Of a stretch of 34,118 nucleotides of DNA, positions 9,001-18,900 are shown in pieces; within the stretch, counting starts at the first letter, position 1; every line of letters begins with the position of its first letter. Position numbers and translations under genes: made by a program. Below the pieces are notes generated by a model. It was not told where the DNA came from and did not search any database. It saw only the letters and a program-made list of their open reading frames with translations. Source of the stretch: Lachnospiraceae bacterium (lineage in GTDB: Bacteria > Bacillota > Clostridia > Lachnospirales > Lachnospiraceae); NCBI GenBank assembly GCA_021205225.1, contig JAJPXX010000065.1, positions 1-34,118 of the forward strand. Reading direction: 5' to 3'.

Positions 9001-9848
9001 GCAGTGTGCCGGATTGTATCCATCGAAGAGCGAAGTTCTTTCATATCCTTCGTGCTGCTCCAGCTGGCAATATAGGGAAAGGAATAATCAGATGTATCTA
9101 TGCCAAAATGCTGGCATACGGTAAACGCGATACTTTCGGCCTCACATTCTACCGTCATCTTATCTTTCTGAATTCCTTTCTTCTTCATAGCATCGCGGTC
9201 ATGGAGCATGGCGTGGGCCGTCTCATGGATTGCCGTTTTTAATGTCTGGCTCTCGCTCATCCCCTGCTGAATCACAATCTCCTTGGAGCCATTGTCATAA
9301 TAGCCCTTTGCTCCCCCTGAAATCTCATTAAAACGGATCGGCACAGGAGAGACCTGTTCCATTGCCCTCATGAAGAATTCATAGTTTTCAACACCTGCTG
9401 TCAGTTCCTGAATCCCCAGGTCAGGCAAAGGATCACCTTCTGTCTGGCTGACATCAAATACTGTCGCAACACGGAAGCGCGGTATAAGATGCTCAACCTC
9501 TACCGTCTCCGGCTGTCCATCCGCCTTTAAAATCGGTTTGCCTGTTTTCTCATCCACTTTTTCTAATGTCTCTTTCTCCCGGATGGGCGCAGGCGAGAGA
9601 ATCTGGATTCCCTTTTCCCCGCGCTTTACGTGCCGGTTAAATTTCTTCTGCCAAGCCTGATAACCTGCGACCAGTGTTGCGTCAGGGCGCTGCATCGCTA
9701 TAAGGAGCGTATTGTTAAAACTGTAACTGTGGAACTGCGACATCGTCCTCAAATAATCCGCATAACGTTCGGATGTAAAGAATTCCTGTACGCCCTGTTC
9801 CAACCGCTCTGTGATCTCCTTCATTTTTTCATCTCGATTTTCTGCCAT
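6075..9848 (-). CDS. ArdC-type anti-restriction metalloprotease fused to LPD28, YodL and DUF3849-like domains
   Basis: 1257 residues. Residues 1-140 are an ArdC N-terminal ssDNA-binding domain ('YSFNNTLLIAMQ', 'KRGEKGIQIL'). Residues 150-290 are the zinc metalloprotease domain with HETAH at 208-212 and the downstream 'ECEAESIAF' acidic helix. An LPD28-like domain follows (315-400, 'FGVPALFSNGRI'), then YodL-like (434-535), a 'YLMENNEYGS' module (552-620), a DUF3849-like region (712-835), a further polyvalent-protein domain (1024-1120) and four 12-residue repeats (1174-1221). The shared tail 'KKSVLQALRDRQ' has SVL at 1223-1225. ArdC of plasmid pSa protects transferred DNA from restriction and enters the recipient during conjugation. 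The same role here is inference. The start has GGAGGT about 8 bases upstream. The gene ends in an ATGA overlap with TTRAP. Confidence 0.9.
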   Translation of the reverse strand: MAENRDEKMKEITERLEQGVQEFFTSERYADYLRTMSQFHSYSFNNTLLIAMQRPDATLVAGYQAWQKKFNRHVKRGEKGIQILSPAPIREKETLEKVDEKTGKPILKADGQPETVEVEHLIPRFRVATVFDVSQTEGDPLPDLGIQELTAGVENYEFFMRAMEQVSPVPIRFNEISGGAKGYYDNGSKEIVIQQGMSESQTLKTAIHETAHAMLHDRDAMKKKGIQKDKMTVECEAESIAFTVCQHFGIDTSDYSFPYIASWSSTKDMKELRSSMDTIRHTATEMVDRITEAVRDMQKEQQRQSVETEKYQEVEIFGVPALFSNGRIADGEIPEGFYRYDLRGSDYDPGRPITVENSVFVNHAATILMMYPLNLPERGFLYLGDELNFTGAVISMQEYRRQMADLDTSSLAEAREDAVIRANENLLWGDSKERYAIYQISSNGPGEAYRFMNMDFINRQGMAVKGSDYKLVYAGELEAGDTPETLYVKFNKDRPQNFTGHSLSVSDVIFINHGNEAGAHYVDSVGFQDLPDFIQQRRTLWEQQWMQVTEFTDSIKLDGHEGTWHTAGLIELMDETIYLMENNEYGSDVAKVAVNAKGDVVAEDLWEGFDEDFHKAAAEYFAGKGVAYERPKSVAQKGQEVSKAAEMNQTEAVETHTTDNMKQKLQEPMKPQPESVGQKDIGKPRTEAVETAEAAVVGASKAEAVVQDTVTPVYMQTPAYAREHGELEQYRQSRNENIACKKAIEKAVYDNFDGIHLNSGAVKPVLEQFGKERVAYVLASTIQMRDWDRRFSLSNREWAASIPIGEEISPFGNDRRLEWMVESHPAVLDGFVGMLRKEVLEQEQENEKTVDNKRPKEKELTADEITNFEEISMEYYPHLRIAEVVFSCEVRGEPDVLTYELSQHDDGESYSLHTKNHDIWDRMSRKELGKLESVVSREATFSGWKKEIEQADSPDALREVEFGMMETEHLNLSDAQRERLYQMMEEKGKGFPQGQKTDRDTSMQGKDEKSVIAKNPVEAEQTATISFYVAECMEYPVLGEYHENIASLQEAIALYEQIPAERMNGIKGIGFTLSDGSMYDGMSYELMSVGIVDRDLVEEIPHYKESPLVQKALAELEAVYGSPHSTEQAREMKEFVVTEPPVEPQKRPQEDKTVEQGTDDIGGSAVAFSESHKGAVVAAAFDSNTGVAVAADSDSNKGVGVAADSDSDKGVAVTATPGSRKKSVLQALRDRQAKIKARGPEKPMQEMQNRKKGSQEL
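6186..6329. repeat. Four 36-nt tandem repeats inside the ArdC-fusion gene
   Basis: Units 6294-6329, 6258-6293, 6222-6257 and 6186-6221 (minus-strand order) encode 12-residue repeats of type GVAVAADSDSNK. They form a low-complexity Gly/Val/Ala/Asp/Ser spacer directly before the conserved C-terminal tail. The two middle units are nearly identical, so copy number may vary between strains. Confidence 0.85.
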
Positions 9849-9920
9849 AAGTTTTTACCTCCGTTTCTTTCGCATACTGAATCCATAAATCGTATAAATA
9901 CTGCTTTACTTAATAAGCAC

Positions 9921-9951
9921 CGACGGTATACTCTGTTTGCTCCCACCGTCG
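9921..9951 (-). other. Short stem-loop between the helicase and ArdC genes
   Basis: CGACGGT (9921-9927) pairs with ACCGTCG (9945-9951). It lies in the 120-base gap between the giant gene and the ArdC-fusion start. It has no T-run, so it is not a clear terminator; mRNA processing or stability is possible. Confidence 0.35.
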
Positions 9952-9968
9952 ATGCCTTCTTTCAGTTA

Positions 9969-12900
9969 CTAAATTGCCTGTCCCCGCAGTTTTTTCTGTG
10001 GTGGTTGCGGTTTTCCCCTCTCCGCTTGGTTAGTCTGTTTCTCATGCAGCCGGGCCAGAACGGATGTTTTACCAGCAGGCCGGACTTCTTCCCTGCTCCC
10101 AGCAGAGCAAACCGCAGCAGCATCTTTTGCTCTATCTGCAAATGACATAGCCATCCCCGGTTTATCAGCCACCGCGTCTTGCGCAGCTGCCTGTTCCGGG
10201 TGATCTTCCGATTCGATTCCAATCGCATCACTGCTGACACCGCTGTCCATGTTGAGTTTGGCGTTCAACTCTGCCAGCCGGGCCGATTTCTCCTCCAGTT
10301 CTGCCGCCTGTGGGAATGGCTTCACCGCTTCCTCTTTTGCTGTTGTCAGCTGATTCTGCAGGGTTTCCAACTTCGCCTCTGCTTCCGGCAGCTTCTTTTC
10401 TATACTGGTAAGGGCATTATTGATACGCTGGATGTTACCGTACGCATCTTTCCCCACCTCAATCGTATAGCTGCACTGGCGCTTGAGCGTCAACATAAAC
10501 TTCTGGTCGAACGAATCGAAGCTTGCCGTCATTGCAAACCCCTGATACTCCCCGATCTGTCCGGCAGCACTTACTGCTTTTAAGCCTGCGCAGGCAGCAA
10601 TAATCGCAAGGCCCGCTTCCTTCCGGTCGGTGTAAGTTTTTCCCCCTACCATCATCCGGAAGTGGTCTTTATCCTGTTCCAGTACAGGCTTTGCCACCAC
10701 CAGGTCAGATTTCAGACCCGCAATCCGCTCTTTTGTTGCCGCAATCTCCATCGGATATCTCTTTGCAATATCGGATTCCAGTCGGTAAATCTGGCTTGTA
10801 TGGCTTGCCTTTAAAAGCTTCAGCTTGCTCACCTGGATATCCAGATCCATCTTCAGCTTAATATCTGGATTACCCGTTGCCAACGCCTTGATCTCCGCAT
10901 AGGACAGTGCCGCATCATCCACATCTTCCGCAGAACGCACGGGAGATTTTGATGTCATGATCTGCGAAATAAACTTCTGTTTATTCTCCAAAAGCTGCCA
11001 CATGTAACTGTCGAATGAGCCTTCTGTGACATACCGGAAGATCTTCACCTTGCTGTTCCGGTTGCCCTGACGCAGGATTCTTCCTTCCTGCTGTTCCAGA
11101 TCGGACGGTTTCCACGGGCAGTCCAGATGATGCAAGGCAATCAGCCTGTCCTGGATGTTGGTTCCCGCACCGAGTTTTGCGGTAGAGCCAAAGAGGATAC
11201 GCACCTGTCCGGAACGCACCTTTGCAAAAAGCTCCGCTTTCTGGGTCTCCGTAGCTGCTTCGTGGATAAACGCAATCTCCTCCCGGGGGATGCCTTTCAC
11301 TACAAGCTTTTCACGGGCATCATCATAGACATTAAAACTTCCATTTGCTTTCGGCGTAGACAGGTCACAGAAAATAAGCTGGGTCGAACGGTCTGCTTCT
11401 GTTTCCTGCCAGATAGAAAAAGCATTTTCTACACAGCTGTTCACCTTGCTGCCGGGGTCATCCGGGAGCATATCGTTCATCAGCCGCTGGTCCAATGCAC
11501 ATTTCCTGCCGTCGTTCGTGATCTTGAGCATATTGTCGGTCCTGGAATCGACACCGCCGCCGCGGACAGCCTCCGCACGGTCTGCAAAGCTGCTGACCAT
11601 ATCCTGCTGGATCTGGCTCGGTTTCAGTACTACATTGACATATTCTGCTTCCGGAACAGGAAGCTTCAGCATATCCGCCGTCTGCACATCCGCGCTCTCT
11701 TTAAACAGGGAGATCAGTTCCGGGAGATTGTAAAAACGGGCGAACCGCGTTTTCGCACGGTAGCCCGTCCCCTCCGGTGCAAGCTCGATGGCCGTCACCG
11801 TCTCCCCAAAGGATGCCGCCCAGGAATCAAAATGCCCTAAACCCATCTTTTGCAGCGTATCATACTGTAAATATCTCATGTTGGTATATAATTCGGTCAT
11901 ACTATTTGATATAGGCGTCCCAGTAGCAAAGGTCACACCCCTGCTTCCTGTCACCTCGTCCATGTACTGGCACTTCATAAACATGTCCGAACTTTTCTGT
12001 GCGTCTGTCTGGGAAATACCAGCCACGTTACGCATCTTAGTGTATAAGAAAAGGTTCTTATAGTTATGTGATTCGTCCACAAACAATCTGTCCACTCCAA
12101 GTTGTTCAAATGTGACCACATCATCTTTCCTTGTCTGGTTGTTCAGCCGCTCCATTCTTGCCTGCAGGGATTTTCTCGTCTTCTCCATCTGTTTGACCGT
12201 AATACGGGAACCTTCCTCACCCTTTGAAGCCTCAATGGCTTCCGTAATATCATCAATCTGTTTTTCAATCCCTGCGATCTGCCGCTCCCTGGATAGCGGA
12301 ATCCGCTCAAACTGGCTGTGGCCGATGATCACCGCATCATAATTCCCCGTTGCGATACGTGAACAGAATTTTTTCCGGTTGGCAGGCTCAAAATCCTTTT
12401 TCGTCGCCACCAGCACGTTTGCCCCCGGATAAAGCCGCAAAAAGTCACTGCCCCACTGCTCGGTCAGATGGTTGGGAACCACATAAAGGCTTTTCTGTGC
12501 CAGGCCAAGGCGCTTGCTCTCCATGCCTGCCGCGATCATCTGGAAGGTCTTCCCAGCCCCAACCGCGTGTGCCAGCAGGGTATTTCCGCCATACAGGATA
12601 TGCGCGACCGCATTCTTCTGGTGCTGCATCAGCGTGATCTCCGGCGTCATCCCGACAAACTGGATATGGGAACCGTCATACTCACGAGGGCGGATGCTGT
12701 TGAACAGGGTATTGTAGGTCTGGCACAAATCCTCGCGCCGGTCTATGTCACGGAAAATCCATTCCTTAAATTCTGCTTTGATCAGCTCCTGTTTCTGCTG
12801 TGCAAGCATCGTCTCGTTCTTGTTGATTACCCGGTGTTCCTTCCCCTCTTCATCACGGACGGTATCATAAATCTTTGTGTCGCGCAGGTTCAGGGCATCT

Positions 12901-15900
12901 TCCAACAGCCGGTAAGCATTTGCCCTCGTTGTGCCGTAGGTGGAATTCACCAGAGGGTTCCCGTAATCCCTGGTCTTCCCGGAAACCTCCCATGCCCCGC
13001 TGACCGCTGCATAATGTACGGCGATCGTATCCCCCGCCAGTCTCCACGGCGTGTGGAAGGTATCTACCATAAACTGCTGGATGTACTCCTGTTTAATCCA
13101 GGTGGCACCCAGCCGCACTTCAATTTCAGACGCATCCAGGTCTTTGGGCTGCATCCGTTCCAGATACTCTACGTTGATGGCATATTCCGGATGGTTCTCT
13201 GCAAACTGCCTTGCTATGGAGAGCTTTTCCCGGACATTTCCTGACAGATATTCGTCAGAGCTTTCCCATTGCTCTGTCAGCGGATTCTTAAAAATAACAC
13301 CCGCCAGTTCCTGCGTGACCTCATCCTCCGTCTTTCCGGATAACTGCGCCATAAACGGCACATCAACCCTGGCCTTTTCCCCAATGGAGACTGCCAGTGC
13401 TTCACTCGCCGTATCCACGCTTGTTACCGGCACCGGCTTGCGAATGGTCCGCTTCGTGAAAATATCCGCTTTCCTCTCCAGGTTCCCATTCTCGTCCACA
13501 ATCTCCAATGACGCCAGCAGGCAATAACTGCTGTCCTGTGAAAAGGCCCTGCGGTTTGCGTTATTATTGAGAAGCCCGTACTGTGCGGTAAAAGCATCGT
13601 ACTGGCGGTTCAGTTTGTCCTGCGCAGCCTTTAATTCCAGGTCGCTGCAGTCCTCCATCTGCATTGTGAGCAATTCCTGTGTCATATTCCGGATTTCGAT
13701 CATCCCGAGGATTCTCTCCGAGGTCATTTTCGGCAGCTCCATAAGGTTCATCCTTGAATTCTCCCGGTAATAAACATGCCCGTCCACGTTGGCATAGCTG
13801 AAATTCTTCACGCCGGGTTCTGCCGGGATAGATGTGTCCACCTCGTTCAGTTCCAGATCATCCAGTTCCAGCTCCGTAATCGTGCCGTGGATATGGGAAA
13901 CTGCTTCGGAAAGCTGATCTGCAAGGACTGCGCCCTCGATGGGTTTCACCGTAACCTCCTGCTTGCCATACTGGGTACTCTCTGTCGTAAACTCGCCAAG
14001 CACCATCTCTGGATGCTGTGCAAAATAAGAATTGACCGTATAGCCCTCCGTAGTCTTTGCCAGGTGCACCCATTCCGGTTCCTCCAGCATCGCGCGGTCA
14101 CGTTTCTGCAAAAACAGGATATCCGCCACCACGCCGGTATTGGCATTCCTTAAAAACGCATTGTTCGGCAGACGGATTGCCCCTAACAGGTCAGCCCGGT
14201 TCGCCAGATAACGCCGCACAGACTCATTTTGCTTATCCATCGTCCCGGAGGATGTAACAACCGCCACCACACCGCCCGGACGCACCAGGTCAAGGCTCTT
14301 TGCGATAAAATAATCATGGATCAGGAAGTTGTAGCGGTCATATTTCGGGTCAACAACCTTATATTCCCCAAAGGGGACATTCCCGATGGTACAGTCAAAG
14401 AAGCTTTCCGGGAAATCCACCGTTTCAAAGCCACGCACAGCGATCTTATTTTTCTGATACAGTTGCCCCGCAATCCTGCCGGAGATGCTGTCCAGCTCCA
14501 CCCCGTACATTTTCAGGCCGTCCATGCTTTCCGGGACAAGCCCCATGAAATTGCCGACGCCGCAGGACGGCTCCAGCACATTTCCGGAGCGGAGCCCCAT
14601 GTTCTCCAAAGCCGCATACATCGCCTTAATTACAGCCGGGGATGTATAAAATGCGTTCAGTGTAGATGCCCGCGCCTCCCGGTATTCTTCTGGGGTTAAC
14701 AGTTCCCTCACTTCGGCATACTCAGATGCCCAGGATTCATTTTTCGCGTCAAATGCCTGTGGGATGCCTCCCCAACCGACAAAACGGGAAAGTACCTCCT
14801 GCTCTTCGGCATTTGCCAACCGGTTCTCCGCTTCCAGTTCTTTTAAAAGCCGGATCGCGTCGATATTCGCCCGAAACTTTTTCTTTGACCCTCCCGCACC
14901 CAGATCATCATCCGTGATACGGAAGTTAATCCGCTCCTGCTGCGGCACAGTTCCCGGCGTCCGTCCCGGAACACCAGGACGCATCCCTGTCATACCAGTT
15001 CTTTGTCCGCCGGTAATTTGCCCATATTTTTCCTGTCCCGCAGTCCCGTCTGTTTCCGTTCCTGTTCCTACAGCACCGCCTGATCCGGTTTTCTGTCCCG
15101 GCTCTTCCCTGCTGCTATCAAAGAAATCCAGCGGCAGGCGGTACTCCCTCCGCACCGCGTTGATCTCATCCGATGTCATAACATGGCCGGTCAACGGCAG
15201 CATTGCGCCATCAAATGCAACTTTCTCTCCTGCTGCGACCCTCGTTTCAACGTCTACGATCAGCTGCATCTGCCCAGGCGTAAACTCCGGATTCAGCAGC
15301 GGTTTCAGGTTCAGTCCTGCTTCGGCAGCGGCATAGATCACATCCATCTGCTCCCCGGAAAAATCTTCATAATCGTACATGGAGCGCTGGATTGCAATAA
15401 AAACAGTTTCTTCTGTAGCAAAGTCATACTGCGGTTCTTCCTCTTCATAGAGGGAGCGCACATACCCGGTCGGCTCCTCCCGGAAGATTGGGTAACGCGC
15501 TTCCCTTGCCATCGTCATATCCTGCAGGCTGACCATCCCACGGTTATAGTCCACGCTGTCAATGCGGAACTCCCTGCCATCGATATGGATAGTCGCGTCG
15601 ACAGGAAGATAATCCCTGCCGCTTAAGTATTTGACCGTATCATGCGTCCCGTCTTCCTGCTCACCGGAGAGATAAACATTCTCTCCCTGGCTCCACAGCT
15701 TTTTAGAGTAATAGACCCACTGTCCGGACGTGAATCCGCTCACCGCAACACTGTCACCGCCCTCCACGGGCTTATCCAACAGTTTCGAGCCAAGGATATC
15801 CGATACCATAAGGGCATCATCCCCGAAAAACTCATAATGTCCTTCCATCTCAAACCCAACCAGGGTATCCAGATAAAGCCCCTTGATTGAGAGATATTCC

Positions 15901-18900
15901 TCATATGTCTTACCCGACATAGGCTGAAGCGCATTCGGCGGTTCAGAATGTGTCATATCTATCTCATATAGATCAATTTCCTGTGCGTCAGGGCGATGGG
16001 CAAGCACGGTTCCTCTTGCTTCTTCAAGCGTATCAAAAGGCCCTGCTGTTGCAGCGCCCATACCGAGTTCCTCGTCAAATCCGTAGTGATTGTAAAACTT
16101 GCCATTGGGATACTGCAGGATAGCTATATCCTCGATATAACCATCCTGCATTTCCATCGTGGACTGATAGCGGGCAACCACCTGCGGGTTATCTGCTTCC
16201 CCTCCTGTCTCCGCAGATTCCATCTCAACAGCTGGCTGCTCACTCTCTGTTCTTTCCGTCGATTCTGCTGGCCCTGTATTTTCCGATGATGCAGCTTCTG
16301 CAGGCTCTATCGGCTCCACGGACAAACCCTCTTGCTCTGCCGATAAATTCAGCTTTTCTGCTTCTTCCGACTCCGCGCCAATCACCGCATTTGTCGGTTC
16401 TCCCGACAAATCATGCTCTGGTTCCGCCTCAATCGCCGCATCCGTCTGCCTTGCAGTCCAATCCGTTTTCCCTCCCGGCTCCGAACTCCCACCAGCCGAT
16501 GTATCGAGCACACCAACTGAAATATCAGACTTTTCCTCCACCTCTGGCTGCAGCTCTTCCGCGCTCATAAAATCAAACAGCGTCATCTGCCTGCCCGAAA
16601 CCGGTTCTTTCTCAACCTCCTGCTTTTTATCCGGAAAAATTGTATAGGTGCCATCTACATACTGGTGAAGCTCGGACAGATTCTGCTCACGTTCCTCATA
16701 CCGGTCAAAATCCAACGGAAGAGCGGCCAATACCCCGTCCATCATCTCCAGCAGTTCTTCGGCCTGTTCTGGTTCCGCCAGGATCTCCGTCAGCTGTTTC
16801 CTTGCGTCCTCCCCGAAAAAATCCTCATTAAAAGGTCTCGGAATCTCTGATGGAAGTCGCCCATAAAAAGCCATCACCTTTCTTGCCATCTGTTCACGCT
16901 CGTATTCAGGCATCCTTGAGTAATCCGCAGGCTTTAAAAACAGTTCCATGCGGATCAGATGGTTTACCCGCTGTGCTACTTTTGACCATGTGAGGAAAGT
17001 GCTTGCATAAGGGTTCCCGTAAGAACCGCGGGCAAGTGTCAGTCCTTTGGCAGTGTAGTCAGCATGGGAATCATCCGCGCCTGACAGAGCATGGCTGCTT
17101 CCCCCGGTTCCATACCGTTCCTTTATATAATCCGTTTTCTGCGCATCCGTATGGTCTGCAACGAAATATGCATAGGTTGCGAGCCTACCATTATCATAAG
17201 GGCCTCCCTTGGTAAGGAAAGCGTCAATCTCATCCTGTGTAATGAAATATTTATGTTCCTGCCACGCAAAGCCATCCCTCGCCTGATATGGGACAGCCTC
17301 TTTTGCGAACAACTGGAACTGCGCTGACATTTTACCCGGGAGATAGGTACGGAAACGCATGATCTCAGGATCTTCCTCATATGCTGCCGCAAGCCCCTCC
17401 AACCGTTCGTTCAGGTCTGCCAGAAATTCTGGCTGTTCCAGTAACCCTGAGAGCCGCTCTACCACATCGGGATAGCCTCCACGGAAGACCGAGCTGTCTT
17501 CAAAGACAAGTTCAGAAATACCTTCCGCAAGATCCCGCTCCATAAAGAAAAGCGCCTGTGCATGTTCTGAAACAGCATTCGCCCGTGCAGCATCCAGCAC
17601 CACCTGCGGTGCGTATTCGCCCTGTTCCAAAAGCTGCTGAATTCTTCCGGAAACATCCTCCCATGAGAGGAATGCCTTATCCAATACCCGGTCAGCCACC
17701 GTATGGCCTACCGCGATCTGCATCCCCAGCTCATCCCACCAGGCGGAATATTCCTGGCCGTTCACTTCAATCCCCCTGCCGCCGGTCCGGTATTCCTGCT
17801 TCACAAACTCCGTATACTCCTCCGGGGTCTTTTCTGCCATGAAGTTATAGGTCAGGCGCAGCTGCCCGCGCTCCCGGTTGCTGCCCTGCCGGAGTATCTC
17901 ATCCACCACATCAGAGGAAATTGCGATTTCTCCCGCATATCGCGCCGCCTGCCGCTCCTCAAGTGCCCTGCGCTGCTCGTTCACAGTAGGCAATTTGGGC
18001 AAAGATAAAGCAGAGGCGGTTTCTTCCTCTGCTTCACTCAAATTCTGTTCTGTTGTATCCTCAGTTAGTTGTACACCAATTCCGTCAAGACGGTCTCTTC
18101 CGCCATCGCCGTCAAGTTGTTCATGTGCGCTGCCCATGCCAGCTGGTCTGCCGCTTTGTCTGGTGCCGGAAACCTCTCGCTCAGTTGTTCCATCAGCACC
18201 TCCATCCTCTCGTTCGCCGCCCGGTCGATCTCGGACAGGTGACGGTTCAGCTTCCCGGACAGCCACAGGCTCTGATACCAGTTCTGGTGATGTTCCTTCA
18301 GGTACGTCCTCCGAAGCATCCCGTATTTGCCGATCTCTGCCGGCTCCATTTGCTTCACTTCCAGATTCGGAAACAGATAATCCCCTTTGCGATGATAAGT
18401 CAGTTCCATTGTCTAATCCTCCATTCTCTGAAATAGAAATTTGCTGCTCGCTTCCGCTTTCGCGAATTAACGTGTTAAATCGTCCATTTGTATTATACAT
18501 ATTGATTGTGGGATTTGCAAGAGCCATTTCCACATTTTCCCGATAAATTTTCCGGACGGTTCTTCCAATGTCCCGCAAGACCGACTCTGAAAGCATAGAA
18601 GAAGCATTCCCCAAAAACGTCAGCACTGGTAATGAATTAAAATCTGTAATCCCCCTGAAATCTTCCTCCTCCAGATAATCCAGCGGGTCAAACCCGCACC
18701 GCCGAAGCAGCGTATAAAATATGCTGTCTGTAAGCAGCCGCGTGTATTCCTGGCGGAGAATTGCCTCGTCTTTTTCTTCCAGATACGTTCCTTCCGTTTC
18801 TTCCACAAGCCCGTATACCGCTTCTTCGATATTTTCCTCCACCTGCATCCTGGCGACAGAGCGGAGCGCAGCCGGAAGCGACCCTTCATTCATCTCATCC

